A program made the position numbers and the translations under genes. From Bacteroidales bacterium H3 (lineage in GTDB: Bacteria > Bacteroidota > Bacteroidia > Bacteroidales > Muribaculaceae), in assembly GCA_001701135.1 (NCBI GenBank), contig DAAN01000025.1:14744-78743 (forward strand): a stretch of 64,000 nucleotides of DNA. Reading direction: 5' to 3'. The notes below the pieces were generated by a model, which had not been told where the DNA came from, ran no database searches, and saw only the letters and a program-made list of their open reading frames with translations. Below, piece by piece: positions 47,501 through 55,149 of the stretch (positions are counted from its first letter, which is position 1; each line of letters opens with the position of its first letter).

Positions 47501-47917
47501 ATTGGCTGTACCATCCTCAAAAATAATTGATTTAAGAGACGTACATCCGTAAAAAGGAAGATAAGTACCCTCTTGGTCACTGCTATTCCATTCAGTCTTT
47601 GTTCCTATTTCAGTCACACTTGCAGGGATTGTTATGCTTTCAAGTGATGTGCGGTTCGCAAACGCTCCATCTCCGATTTTTGTGACCCTATAGGTCGTAT
47701 TTTCTATTTCGATTTGAGACGGAATGACAACATTTCGTGATAAACCGCTGAGGCTAGTGACGGTGGCGGTGCGATTTGAGCTGCTCGATGAAGTCGTATA
47801 ATAGTAGTATATACCACCTATGTTTACCGACTCCGCATAGGCGCTTAGCCCAATGCAGACAACAAGCGACAACAGAGCAAGACATCGCTTGAAAGTAGAT
47901 GTTGTAGATTGGTTCAT
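41591..47917 (-). CDS. giant BspA-like leucine-rich-repeat surface protein with Ig-like, dockerin and cohesin-like domains
   Basis: The 2108-residue protein has a signal peptide (ending SAYA). It continues with dozens of BspA/LRR_5 repeats (FxxCxxLxxIxLPxxVxxIGxxAF pattern) to about residue 1640 and two bacterial Ig-like (BIG2) domains (about 1660-1830). A dockerin module follows at about 1826-1890 with two full calcium-loop repeats (DSNDDDRVTITD and DVNADSRITLAD), then a cohesin-like domain (about 1905-2025) and a C-terminal sorting-type tail. Two segments of about 400 bp, 957 bp apart, are nearly identical. BspA-type proteins bind host matrix or other cells, so adhesion is the likely role. 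Confidence 0.9.
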   Translation of the reverse strand: MNQSTTSTFKRCLALLSLVVCIGLSAYAESVNIGGIYYYYTTSSSSSNRTATVTSLSGLSRNVVIPSQIEIENTTYRVTKIGDGAFANRTSLESITIPASVTEIGTKTEWNSSDQEGTYLPFYGCTSLKSIIFEDGTANLTLSWHNHSNTGASIYNRGMFYCCPLEEVYLGRNIKYKLASTSYGSSYPFESYPQSYGYSAFYNQSKLTKVTIGDKVTSLPDYLFYKCSNLKSVHLGNKLQEIPDHCFNECDISLIDIPQGVYEIRESAFGGNKNLETVKMPSSIRIISKEAFAKCTSLKYIDFPEGLHYIGNGAFRETAIPVINIPSTVTTIGESAFGSCETKQVIIGNGTTDVGAYAFSGASMLEECIIGDNVKAINSGTFNNCIRLKKLKIGSSVTTIDDAAFANCTSLESITIPASVTEIGTKTEWNSSSLEGTYLPFYGCTSLKSIVFEDGTANLTLSWHNYSNTGASIYNRGMFYCCPLEEVYLGRNIKYKLASTSYGSSYPFESYPQSYSYSAFYNQSKLIKVTIGEKVTSLPDYLFYGCKNLDRIISMASSVPAVGTSTFIGSSNPNTVVNATAYVPYGRKSIYSSSNNWKDLKYIKEWFYDDNCSYIPLTASTAEVQAHPTNRPESIQIPATVNWSEGTFSVTAVADKGFENNTNLTTITLPESVKTVGCKAFYGCSKLSAVTFNGQTAIGDEAFRNCTSLINVSLPSGLKTIGDRAFQNANSITQIEFKDGIESIGAFSFMDCKALTAVRLPNTTKSIGTSAFENCVKLTYASLGDNLTSLGNSAFRNCSVLTEISIPGTTVTVGEKAFQNCRTLALATLNSGITTIGGFCFDGCSELLSMTIPGTVRTIGGGSFNGCTALTSLTFGNSQYSVEIPQFTDSPLKTLRIGRNLTYTYSNTLSPFRDRATLRRVLFTGDNVTNVYNYLLDGCTGITTITLPESLVSINEYAFRNCSSLPEIALPSALRSIGGHAFDGCSGIEKIIINNSDKALSLSTANSMFSDSPIKSLYVGRNLSYNVGSYTYPREHAPFARQEELTDLQFSQEGNITNIPAYFLSGAKKLPSLTLPEGITVINDYAFESNSALTTISLPSTLTKIGDCAFYYDPSIPSLTLPDNVTNVGQSAFRYCSAMESIHLSEKLSALNEYVLSGCYALKSIIIPPSVTEIHTGAFYGDNSLTDVTIGDSETELTIGIGGQGKGMFYSNPLKNVYIGRNLRYTSDADNGFSPFKDLSTIQTVTFSQAGTVTQLLPYLLNGCSSVKNFILPESLTFIGAYAFANMGSLESCIIPNNVTTLGDGAFQNDELLASVVLSNQLPVLNKDLFSNCVVLDNLSIPASVTEIKDNVFTKCTSMKNLRVENGTEVMTVGRGRNGSTSMFRDCPIEKLHLGRWLTYDVNSYTCAPFEGRSNLIELTLGETVGTIGKYLFMNCTALPEVVIPRGVESIGEQSFYNCKSLSRLTFGEGLTSLGERAFAKNVSLDNVKMPSTLTAISDGCFSGCTSLVNLELNSGLEIIGPRAFENCSKLASVDIPAKVYGLGVEAFQGCTSLSVVTIPEGSISSVGARAFKGCSNVGWISLGSNVTSLGVNCFDGCTKVGHIKSYNTIPPVGSPGFPQNVIDNGTVFVPADAVQDYKDSDTWWEFFQIRPMTDGEFITAITLSQNEATIRDTETLRLSATASPDNATDATVLFRSSDTSIATVDNAGLVSGKKPGDVVITAYAADGSGIYATCSVKVMPTLVERIEGESEISIKVGRSMTCETTVYPENATDRSVSWKSDNSSAVKVDENGTLIAVYDGTANVTATANDGSSVSFTFRVNVVPPTSGDSNDDDRVTITDAVNTANYAVGITPEIFVFRAADVNADSRITLADASGTVTIVLDQPVADLSVAKDKALNSTTSHDTDVLVIDDYSAKIGETTSVFVALDNTLDYVALQADVTVPDGMKLAAVNIGNRAEGNHTLAMKRVDDRTMRVALFDINNSIFADNDEAILELVVKVNGSASHRIRINNILASDAQAHEYVLTAIGGNNSDLSGIDSVGISNIRIEATADGINIYNAEGSEVAIYAVDGTILSHFVASSDVENRNVVPGVYVVTAGNRTEKIMVK
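46283..47640. repeat. pair of near-identical roughly 400-bp direct repeats inside the LRR gene
   Basis: The segments 46283-46683 and 47240-47640 differ at only a few bases and are 957 bp (319 codons) apart, so recombination between them would delete or duplicate in frame. Both encode the same run around WNSS..EGTYLPFYGCTSLK and RGMFYCCPLEEVYLGRN. Confidence 0.85.
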
Positions 47918-47946
47918 GGTTGGTTTATGTTTTGATTTTTTGTTGT

Positions 47947-48453
47947 CTAAAGTTTTAGAAGGAGATTGAATAAGTTTTCGGCACAGATGGTATTCAGATG
48001 GATTTCATCAATGTATTGACCCCACCCATTCCATCTGACGATGGTCGTTGTCTCTACAATCCTGGCATTGTGAAGAAAACCGAAATCCCAAAGAATTTTA
48101 TAAACCGTGGGAGGTGTCTTGTAATATTGCGTGTGACTTGCGCCAATTACGGCATAACATCCCTGACTTAAACATTTGTTTAGAGCATTTTGAACATTTG
48201 CTTCACTCCCTTTATCTCCATAGGTGATTATGCCGACTCTGCCGAAGCCGGGGAAGTCCAGTATCACGAAGCAATCGCGATGTATATCCAAGGTGTACCC
48301 CTCGTTATGAATACGTGTTGCACCCTTACTAATGAGTAAATCTATCAGAAGATGAAGCGTAGGTGTTTTTCCACGGTTTCCGGCACCTTTTAATATGATG
48401 ACTTTTTCGGGGGGCTGTACGGCCACTTTTCCCGACTCAGCTGATTTTTCCAT
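47947..48453 (-). CDS. small P-loop protein of unknown function
   Basis: From ATG 48451-48453 the protein has 168 residues. The open frame extends to 48558, but those 35 extra codons read through a terminator-like hairpin and U-run and are unlikely to be translated. A Walker A-like motif (IILKGAGNRGKTPTLHLLI) lies near the start, followed by DCFVILDFPGFGRVGIITYG, which fits a Walker B/switch. It lacks other recognisable domains. It may be a nucleotide kinase-like or ATPase protein. Confidence 0.7.
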   Translation of the reverse strand: MEKSAESGKVAVQPPEKVIILKGAGNRGKTPTLHLLIDLLISKGATRIHNEGYTLDIHRDCFVILDFPGFGRVGIITYGDKGSEANVQNALNKCLSQGCYAVIGASHTQYYKTPPTVYKILWDFGFLHNARIVETTTIVRWNGWGQYIDEIHLNTICAENLFNLLLKL

Positions 48454-48497
48454 CTGCGTAAAAAATCGTGCCAACGCTCCCCACTGGCATAGTATTA

Positions 48498-48809
48498 GAA
48501 AAAAGAAAAAGCGTGAGAGCCATATCTGTTGCCCGTCACGCCTCTTGAGGCCTACCACAGCCCACCCTTGCAGACGAGCAACGCAGACCTCACGCCGATA
48601 TGATAATAAGCCGCCTCGCGATGGATCATCAAAACGAGCCGGGCGGTATTGTCATACCCATGAGCATCTATCGTCGCTTCATCCTTGGCAAGGGGTTGAA
48701 AGTGGTAGTTTCAAGAGGCCAAGAACAAGCGCAAATAAACGCTTTCCCAAAATGTCATTCCCTCACCTGCCGTGGCTGCTTGTGCGGCTTCTCCCGGACG
48801 GCGTGAGAA
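48498..48809 (-). ncRNA. candidate structured RNA of about 300 nt, class not recognised
   Basis: No plausible gene lies here, but the minus strand looks like an independent RNA gene. A -7 box TAATTTTG lies at 48816-48823. The predicted 5' end CTCACGCCG (48799-48807) pairs perfectly with CGGCGTGAG at 48589-48597, and AAGCCGC with GCGGCTT extends that stem. Inside are a long hairpin (CTTGGC..TTGAAA..TTTCAA..GCCAAG) and GGTAT-GACA-ATACC. The 3' end is a hairpin GCGTGA...TCACGC (48511-48541) with the U-run TTTTTCTTTTTTC. I did not match it to 6S, SRP, RNase P RNA or tmRNA, and the Bacteroidales-1 class should be tested. Confidence 0.6.
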
Positions 48810-48815
48810 CAGATG

Positions 48816-48844
48816 CAAAATTAGCAAATATTTTTTATATACAA
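48816..48844 (-). promoter_or_regulatory. promoter of the structured RNA
   Basis: TAATTTTG (48816-48823) has TTG at 48842-48844 upstream with 18-bp spacing on the minus strand. The RNA would begin near 48809. Confidence 0.55.
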
Positions 48845-48922
48845 TAGTTTTCTTAAGAAATGCGAAAAAAATGCGGGGAGGGAGTATGCCGACAAAATTC
48901 CCTTGCAGAGCGGGTGTGGGTA

Positions 48923-49501
48923 TCAGTAGTTGTTGTTGCGGATGCGGTAGAGGGTCTCTTTGGTGACGCCTAAGTAGGAGGCGATCTGGGTGATGGTGGC
49001 CACATGGAGCAGACGGGGATAGCGCGTGGTGAGCCACGCATAACGCTGCGGCGCGGTCATGGTCTGCATCATATAGATGCGTTCTTCAAGGAATTCGTTG
49101 TAGCGCATCAGCGCGGCATTGAGAAAAAGCAACGCCGGCACATCCTGTATCACCCCGTAGCTCTCCATTATATCCTTGATGGAGTTGTGGGGGATATATA
49201 TAACGTCAGTATCTTCGAGAAACTGCACCGAAATGGTGTCGGGCTGCACTTTGAGATAGTTGCGGCCGGGCACCACATATTCATCGTCGAACGAAAAAGA
49301 GATGGTCAGCTCCTTTCCCTGTGTGGTGACAAACACGCGGGCGGAGCCTTGCACTATATAATATCCGCTGGCCGAAAGGTTGACACTGCCACGGATGATG
49401 TCGCCTTTGCGGAACCGGGCGAATGTCATCATCTCCATCAACCTCTCCTCGATTTCGGGGGTGAGCCGGGCTATCTTTTTTATCTGGTCAATCGGGAGCA
49501 T
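48923..49501 (-). CDS. Crp/Fnr-family transcription regulator
   Basis: The 192-residue protein has a cyclic-nucleotide-binding-like beta barrel (about 10-115, including SASGYYIVQGSARVFVTTQG) and a C-terminal HTH (about 165-190, TITQIASYLGVTKETLYRIR). This short Crp-type regulator is common in Bacteroidetes. Its effector is unknown. Its start overlaps the end of the upstream secreted-protein gene by 14 bp. Confidence 0.9.
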   Translation of the reverse strand: MLPIDQIKKIARLTPEIEERLMEMMTFARFRKGDIIRGSVNLSASGYYIVQGSARVFVTTQGKELTISFSFDDEYVVPGRNYLKVQPDTISVQFLEDTDVIYIPHNSIKDIMESYGVIQDVPALLFLNAALMRYNEFLEERIYMMQTMTAPQRYAWLTTRYPRLLHVATITQIASYLGVTKETLYRIRNNNY

Positions 49502-50015
49502 TCTGAGAATCGCAAGCTACTGAAAATGAAACCGAATCGGCCGTGAGGGTAACATCGAATGGTTTTGCATTGCGCCGCGGACGCGGCCCTCCCACGTAAT
49601 AGTGTGTGCGCTGTGTATCCCATGAGCGGATGTCGATGCGCCTGATTTCCCCCGCGGGGATGTTCACCCGGTGGCGGCTTACCGTGCGCCGATGAATCAT
49701 CCGGCCGTCGGCATCGAGATATCTGATGGTGAAACTAACCGCCGTGACCGGCTGTCCTGTCAGATTCTCGACAAAAACTGTTTCGCGGGTGGCATTCACC
49801 GTCTTCTCGTAGCCAAACAGCCGCACGGCCTGTCGACGCCCCTCCTCGGCGGTTACAATCAGAGCCGAGACGGTGGTGTCGGGCACCGCCCCCTCGGGGC
49901 ACTCCGTCACAATCGCCTTCAGAGGCTTACGCGTGGTTCGCAGCCGGCGCGCATCGGCTGCGGCAGCGAACAGGAGCATGACCAGAACGGAGAATATGAA
50001 TGCTTTAGTTTTCAT
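49488..50015 (-). CDS. secreted protein, function unknown
   Basis: From ATG 50013-50015 the protein has 175 residues; an earlier in-frame ATG at 50118 lies inside the neighbouring gene. A signal peptide (KTKAFIFSVLVMLLFAAAADA) is followed by a beta-rich domain (TVFVENLTGQPVTAVSFTIRY, then GEIRRIDIRSWD) that resembles an immunoglobulin-like fold. Its role is unknown. It lies between a second secreted protein and the Crp gene. Confidence 0.75.
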   Translation of the reverse strand: MKTKAFIFSVLVMLLFAAAADARRLRTTRKPLKAIVTECPEGAVPDTTVSALIVTAEEGRRQAVRLFGYEKTVNATRETVFVENLTGQPVTAVSFTIRYLDADGRMIHRRTVSRHRVNIPAGEIRRIDIRSWDTQRTHYYVGGPRPRRNAKPFDVTLTADSVSFSVACDSQNAPD

Positions 50016-50032
50016 CCCACTATCGGCAAAAG

Positions 50033-50665
50033 TTATAATAAACGCGGCACTGCCGGATTCTCCGGCACAGGCCATTCTCTGATGAATCCATCGAGGTCGC
50101 GTGGCGTGTCGTCGTGCCACCGCAAAAAACCGCGGATCATGTAAGGGAGCAGGCGAAACGGATTGACCGACACCCCGCGATGGATTGCCGTCATGGTCAG
50201 ATGGCTTTCGTCGGCGAGGCGAAGTGTGAATTTTTTAGGCGAGGAGAGCCGACCGCCGTCGCGACGGGTATAGATCATCGCATTGTAATGTCCCGGTTTC
50301 GCTGAATCGGAAAACCATCCCATCAGAGTGCCGGGTTGCAATCCGGGTGAAGGATTGTCGAGGAGCACGATTACCCACTGCCCTGTGTGGTTGCGATGTT
50401 TTGCGGGTATATTCTCTCCACCCGATTTTTGCCACAGATGCGCCGGCATCAGCGCCACGGTGGCTCCGTCGATGGTGGCACGCCATATACCACAAGGATT
50501 CCCCACGGCATTTCCACGGCAAAGGCTCCGCGCAAGAGAATCCACATCGATGCCCGCAAACACTCCGGCACCGGCGCCATCGGGCGTGGCGGCATCGGCA
50601 CGGAGCGACCCTGTAAATATCACCAGGCCGGCTAAAGCTAAAATCATGATGTGGATGAATTTCAT
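50033..50665 (-). CDS. secreted protein, function unknown
   Basis: The 210-residue protein begins with a signal peptide (MKFIHIMILALAGLVIFTGS) and contains CGIWRATIDGATVALMPAHLW and GHYNAMIYTRRDGG segments, with a basic C-terminal end. I recognise no family. It is 17 bp upstream of the second secreted-protein gene and 32 bp after the acyltransferase-like gene, so the three are probably co-transcribed. Confidence 0.75.
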   Translation of the reverse strand: MKFIHIMILALAGLVIFTGSLRADAATPDGAGAGVFAGIDVDSLARSLCRGNAVGNPCGIWRATIDGATVALMPAHLWQKSGGENIPAKHRNHTGQWVIVLLDNPSPGLQPGTLMGWFSDSAKPGHYNAMIYTRRDGGRLSSPKKFTLRLADESHLTMTAIHRGVSVNPFRLLPYMIRGFLRWHDDTPRDLDGFIREWPVPENPAVPRLL

Positions 50666-50697
50666 GGCAATGGTGGGAAAAAGGCAGAGGATGGATT

Positions 50698-51657
50698 TTA
50701 GTGCGGATGCGTAAGTGGGATGGCAAACCTGTCGAAGACCACAGCACGACCGCCAAGGGTGATTTTCTGACGCACCAGACCTTCATTCAACAGATGGCCA
50801 TGTTCGAGGTTCGAGGTGCCGAAGTCGAGCCACCGGTAACCGGCGTCGCGGCTCATTTCGGTGAGCCTGACAAGCAGCAGATCGAGTGCACGGCAACCGA
50901 GCGCGGCGTCGCCTGCGGCGATATACTGCGTGCGCACCACACGCCCGCTTACATAGAGCAATGTGCCGGCCACCATTTCGCCATCTTTAAAAGCACAGAG
51001 CAGTCTGATATTGTCGGGGAACCGCCGCCTCAGCATCTCCATTTCGGCAATAGTGTGCACCGGCGCGGCGCCGTGGCGTTCGCGCAACACCTCCTCAAGG
51101 ATTTTCCAGTATGCGGCAAGATCGTCAGAGAAATCCACAGCTACCCCTGCCGCCGCGGCCTGACGGGCTTTGCGACGGCGTGTGGCATCAGGCCCCATGT
51201 CGGTATCGAGAGCGATAACTGTGGAGACCTGCGACGATTCCAGCCGGCCTCCGTTACGGAAAATCACGTAGCGGTCCTCTTCCGATGGGATGTCGCAATA
51301 GATATATGGCAACGGTTTATATAGCAGTTCGCGGAACCCGCAGTCGCTCAGATAACGCAATGCCGCTTTCTGAATCTCGAGCAGCGAAATCACATCGAAA
51401 TGCCGGTAGCATCCGATCCAGCCACCATACGTCAAGCCGCCGTGCGACTCGATGCGGTCGCCGGCGGCGTTGGCGGGCAGCAGCGCCACGATTCTTTGCG
51501 AACCGTCGCGCGCCACTAATGAAAAATCGTTGAACCGGTCGGCGTGGTAATCCATGTATCCGCGGCGAAACAGAAACGTGGCGTTTCTGGCACGGCTGAC
51601 GAAGTCGTCCCATTCAGCCGCCATGGATGGCGCATAACGCTCGACCGTGTAGGGCAT
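50698..51657 (-). CDS. FemAB/GNAT-like acyltransferase
   Basis: The 319-residue protein has the paired-GNAT architecture of FemAB-type aminoacyl/acyltransferases. The N-terminal part is WDDFVSRARNATFLFRRGYM, and the C-terminal acetyltransferase_6-like part includes CAFKDGEMVAGTLLYVSGR and RWLDFGTSNLEHG. Such enzymes modify cell-wall or surface-glycan precursors. The acceptor is unknown. Confidence 0.82.
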   Translation of the reverse strand: MPYTVERYAPSMAAEWDDFVSRARNATFLFRRGYMDYHADRFNDFSLVARDGSQRIVALLPANAAGDRIESHGGLTYGGWIGCYRHFDVISLLEIQKAALRYLSDCGFRELLYKPLPYIYCDIPSEEDRYVIFRNGGRLESSQVSTVIALDTDMGPDATRRRKARQAAAAGVAVDFSDDLAAYWKILEEVLRERHGAAPVHTIAEMEMLRRRFPDNIRLLCAFKDGEMVAGTLLYVSGRVVRTQYIAAGDAALGCRALDLLLVRLTEMSRDAGYRWLDFGTSNLEHGHLLNEGLVRQKITLGGRAVVFDRFAIPLTHPH

Positions 51658-51665
51658 TGCGTGCC

Positions 51666-52442
51666 TTATTTATCGGACGTCTCCTCCTGCACACCTGCCA
51701 GAGCGGGGTCGATGAGGATACGGCCGCAATATTCGCACACGATGATCTTTTTGTGCATCTTGATTTCGAGCTGCTTCTGGGGCGGGATGCGGTTGAAGCA
51801 GCCGCCGCAGGCGTTGCGCTGGATGTAGACCACGCCGAGACCGTTGCGGGCGTTTTTGCGGATACGTTTGAAAGCAGCGAGAGTGCGTTCGTCGATTTTA
51901 GGTTCGAGTTCCTTGGCCTGCTGACGCAGACGCTCCTCGTCCTGGCGGGTCTCGCTCACGATCTCCTCAAGCTCCTTCTTCTTCTCGGCGAGCACATGCT
52001 CGGAGTCGGAGATTTTCACCTCGGTTGCCGCGATGTCGGCCTGACGGGTATCGATCAGACGGCCATATTCGTTGATGTGCTTCTCGGCCAGCTCGATTTC
52101 GAGAGTCTGGAACTCGACTTCCTTGGAGAGGAGGTCAAACTCGCGGTTGTTGCGCACATTGTCGAGCTGCTCCTTGTACCGGATGATTTTATCCTGGGCA
52201 TCGGCGATCTTGGCCTTGGCGGCGGCAAGCTTCTGCTTGAGCTGGTCGATTTCGGCATTGTAGTTGCCGATGCGGGTGTGAAGACCCTCGAGATTATCCT
52301 CCAGGTCCTTCACTTCCAGAGGAAGCTCGCCGCGGATGGTCTTGATTCGGTCGATTTCGGTCAGGACGGTCTGAAGTTCGTAGAGCGATTTCAGACGGCT
52401 CTCAACAGAGAGGTTTTCAGGTTTGTTCTTATCAGTTGCCAT
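51666..52442 (-). CDS. coiled-coil protein with C-terminal C4 zinc ribbon (CT398/DUF164-like)
   Basis: The 258-residue protein has a long antiparallel coiled coil (about 10-185) followed by a zinc ribbon with CGGC and CEYC pairs (about 210-245). This matches the CT398-type family found next to Nif3 genes in many bacteria. It probably binds nucleic acid or assists another protein, but its function is unsettled. It precedes the FemAB-like gene by 8 bp and follows nif3 by 42 bp. Confidence 0.88.
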   Translation of the reverse strand: MATDKNKPENLSVESRLKSLYELQTVLTEIDRIKTIRGELPLEVKDLEDNLEGLHTRIGNYNAEIDQLKQKLAAAKAKIADAQDKIIRYKEQLDNVRNNREFDLLSKEVEFQTLEIELAEKHINEYGRLIDTRQADIAATEVKISDSEHVLAEKKKELEEIVSETRQDEERLRQQAKELEPKIDERTLAAFKRIRKNARNGLGVVYIQRNACGGCFNRIPPQKQLEIKMHKKIIVCEYCGRILIDPALAGVQEETSDK

Positions 52443-52484
52443 GCTAAATGATGGAGAATATTTACAGATTTTTGAGGGTGACAG

Positions 52485-53258
52485 TCAGACGTACATCACA
52501 GGATTCTGCTCAGACGTTGATTTCCAGACTGCAAAGTTAGGAAATTTTTCGGATATAGCACGCCTGAATATCTCTTTTGTGCACAACTCGGTCTCATAAT
52601 GTCCCGAATCTACGAGCAGAATGTCGGGAGCATGGTCGAGATACTGATTGTGCTTGCAGTCGGCCGTGACATAGACCTGGGCGCCACGCGCCAGAGCTTC
52701 CGGCAGAAACTCTGCTGCCGAGCCGCCGCAGAGTGCCACACGGCTAATCATCAGGCCGCTGTCGGCAGGACGGGAGCATTTGAGCACAGGCGCGCCGAAT
52801 GCGGTTTTCACATCTTCGAGAAAATCGCGCCACGGCATCGGAGCGGGCAGGTTGCCGATGACACCGAGGCCCGACGCCTCGTCAAGCACCGCGGTATCGC
52901 GCAGTCCCAGCATCTCTGCCATCCGGTGCGAAACACCGGCAGGAGCGCAATCGACGGCTGTGTGTGAGGAATACACCGACACACCGGCACGCAGCGCGGA
53001 TGCGATCGAGCGTTCCACTCGGTTACGCCCTATTATCTGTTTCACCCCTTTGAAAATCAGAGGGTGATGCGATATTATCAGGTTGCATCCGCGGTCAACC
53101 GCCTCATCGATGATTTCGGGCGTTACATCAACGCAAAGCAGCACTCCGCTGCATTCAGCGTCGGGATCGCCTGTCTGCCACCCCGAGTTGTCCCAGGATT
53201 CCTGAAGCGAGAGCGGGGCTACAGTCTCGATTACGTCGGTGATTTCGCGGTTGGTCAT
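52485..53258 (-). CDS. Nif3-like dinuclear metal-centre protein
   Basis: The 257-residue Nif3/YbgI family protein carries metal-binding motifs in ISHHPLIFKGVKQ, YSSHTAVD and the C-terminal VDSGHYETE. It is the short version without the inserted CutA-like domain seen in longer homologues. Family proteins form toroidal hexamers, and GTP cyclohydrolase activity has been proposed but not generalised. It is linked with the zinc-ribbon gene, a common pair. Confidence 0.92.
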   Translation of the reverse strand: MTNREITDVIETVAPLSLQESWDNSGWQTGDPDAECSGVLLCVDVTPEIIDEAVDRGCNLIISHHPLIFKGVKQIIGRNRVERSIASALRAGVSVYSSHTAVDCAPAGVSHRMAEMLGLRDTAVLDEASGLGVIGNLPAPMPWRDFLEDVKTAFGAPVLKCSRPADSGLMISRVALCGGSAAEFLPEALARGAQVYVTADCKHNQYLDHAPDILLVDSGHYETELCTKEIFRRAISEKFPNFAVWKSTSEQNPVMYV

Positions 53259-53285
53259 CGGTGATTGCGTCTTTACGGCCTGCGG

Positions 53286-55046
53286 TTATTTTTCTTTGAG
53301 GTCAACTTTGAGTTCAAGCTCGTCGAGCTGCTTGGGATCGAGCGGCGCGGGGGCGTCGAGCATCACGTCGCGGCCTGAATTGTTCTTCGGGAACGCAATG
53401 CAGTCGCGGATGGAGTCAAGACCGGCAAAGAGGCTCACCCAGCGGTCGAGGCCATAGGCAAGACCGCCGTGAGGGGGCGCACCATATTTGAAAGCGTTCA
53501 TAAGGAAGCCAAACTGCTCCTGCGCCTTCTCGGGAGTGAAGCCCAGAATCTCGAACATCTTGGCCTGGAGGTCGGCATTGTGGATACGGATTGAACCGCC
53601 GCCTACCTCAACTCCGTTGATCACCATGTCGTAGGCATCGGCGCGCACGGCGGCAGGATCGCTGTCGAGCAAGGGTATATCTTCGTTTTTGGGATGGGTG
53701 AAGGGGTGGTGCATGGCCATGAGGCGCTGCTCCTCGTCGCTCCACTCAAACATGGGGAAGTCGACAACCCACAGACATGCGAACTTGTCTTTGTCGCGGA
53801 GCCCCAGGCGGTTGCCCATCTCCAGACGCAGCTCGCAGAGCTGTTTGCGGGTCTTCATGGCGTCGTCGCCCGAAAGTATAAGAATCAGGTCGCCCGGCTC
53901 GGCGCCAAACGCCTCTTTCATCTTCTGAAGCACATCCTGCGAATAGAACTTGTCGACCGACGATTTTACGGTACCGTCGGGTTCCACGCGGGCATATACC
54001 ATTCCCTTGGCACCTATCTGCGGACGTTTCACAAATTCGGTGAGCTGATCGAGCTGTTTGCGGGTGTAGCCTGCGGCACCTTTTGCGCAGATGCCACCGA
54101 TATATGCCGCGTTGTCAAACACACCGAAGCCATATCCTTTGAGCAGGTCCATCAGCTCCACAAACTCCATTCCGAAGCGCAGATCGGGTTTGTCGGAACC
54201 GTAAAGGCGCATGGCCTCTGACCATGGCATCCGTTTGAAAGGTTCGTTGATTTCTATGCCGCGGATCTCCTTGAAAAGATGTTTTGCCATCCCCTCGAAA
54301 AGAGTGATGATATCCTCCTGGCTCACGAAACTCATCTCGCAATCGATCTGGGTAAACTCGGGCTGACGGTCGGCACGGAGGTCTTCATCGCGGAAGCACT
54401 TCACAATCTGGAAATAGCGGTCCATGCCTGAAACCATCAGAAGCTGTTTCAGCGTCTGGGGCGACTGAGGCAGGGCGTAGAACTGTCCGGGATTCATGCG
54501 CGAGGGCACCACGAAGTCGCGTGCGCCCTCGGGCGTGGAACCCACCAGCATGGGAGTTTCGATTTCGAGGAAGCCTTTTGAATCGAGGTAGCGACGCACC
54601 TCCATGGCCATCTTGTGACGCAGTTCGAGGTTTTTGCGGACAATGGGGCGGCGCAGGTCGAGATAGCGGTATTTCATGCGCAGGTCATCGCCGCCGTCCG
54701 ACTCATCTTCGATGGTAAACGGGGGCACTTCCGAAGGATTGAGCACTTCAAGAGCCGTGGAGATGATTTCAATATCGCCAGTGGGCAGATGAGGGTTTTT
54801 TGACTGGCGCTCGGCCACAGTGCCTGTGACGCGTACCACAAATTCCCTGCCCACATGGTTGGCCTGCTCGCAGAGAGCGGCATCAGTGGAGTTGTCAAAA
54901 ACAATCTGAGTTATACCGTAGCGGTCACGGAGATCGATGAATGTCATGCCACCCATCTTTCTGACTCTCTGCACCCATCCGGCAAGAGTCACTGTTTTTC
55001 CGGCATCGGCGAGACGCAACTCGCCGCATGTATTGGTCCTGTACAT
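53286..55046 (-). CDS. aspS: aspartyl-tRNA synthetase
   Basis: The 586-residue class IIb synthetase has an N-terminal OB anticodon-binding domain (about 1-110), motif 2 [14 protein letters not shown], the bacterial GAD insertion (about 290-400) and motif 3 GLAYGLDRW. It charges tRNA-Asp. It stands behind its own promoter. Confidence 0.97.
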   Translation of the reverse strand: MYRTNTCGELRLADAGKTVTLAGWVQRVRKMGGMTFIDLRDRYGITQIVFDNSTDAALCEQANHVGREFVVRVTGTVAERQSKNPHLPTGDIEIISTALEVLNPSEVPPFTIEDESDGGDDLRMKYRYLDLRRPIVRKNLELRHKMAMEVRRYLDSKGFLEIETPMLVGSTPEGARDFVVPSRMNPGQFYALPQSPQTLKQLLMVSGMDRYFQIVKCFRDEDLRADRQPEFTQIDCEMSFVSQEDIITLFEGMAKHLFKEIRGIEINEPFKRMPWSEAMRLYGSDKPDLRFGMEFVELMDLLKGYGFGVFDNAAYIGGICAKGAAGYTRKQLDQLTEFVKRPQIGAKGMVYARVEPDGTVKSSVDKFYSQDVLQKMKEAFGAEPGDLILILSGDDAMKTRKQLCELRLEMGNRLGLRDKDKFACLWVVDFPMFEWSDEEQRLMAMHHPFTHPKNEDIPLLDSDPAAVRADAYDMVINGVEVGGGSIRIHNADLQAKMFEILGFTPEKAQEQFGFLMNAFKYGAPPHGGLAYGLDRWVSLFAGLDSIRDCIAFPKNNSGRDVMLDAPAPLDPKQLDELELKVDLKEK

Positions 55047-55069
55047 GATATATCTATTATTTCAACCCA

Positions 55070-55101
55070 CAAAATTAACAATTTCCCCGTCCTTCTCCAA
55101 A
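55070..55101 (-). promoter_or_regulatory. aspS promoter
   Basis: On the minus strand TTTG (55098-55101), exactly 20 bp, TAATTTTG (55070-55077) match the Bacteroidetes pattern, about 24 bp before the ATG. Confidence 0.8.
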
Positions 55102-55149
55102 TATTTCCCCAAGAATGGATAGTTTATGACAAATTTTTATGGCCTTTTA

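Noticed and set aside
48760..48800. Similarity of AAGCAGCCACGGCAGG to the SRP RNA core
   Set aside because: The essential GGAA tetraloop and symmetric loop sequences of SRP helix 8 are missing, so the likeness is probably chance.
48600..48806. Plus-strand frame of 68 codons opposite the structured RNA
   Set aside because: It has no family resemblance or promoter, and its sequence is explained by the complementary stems of the RNA candidate.
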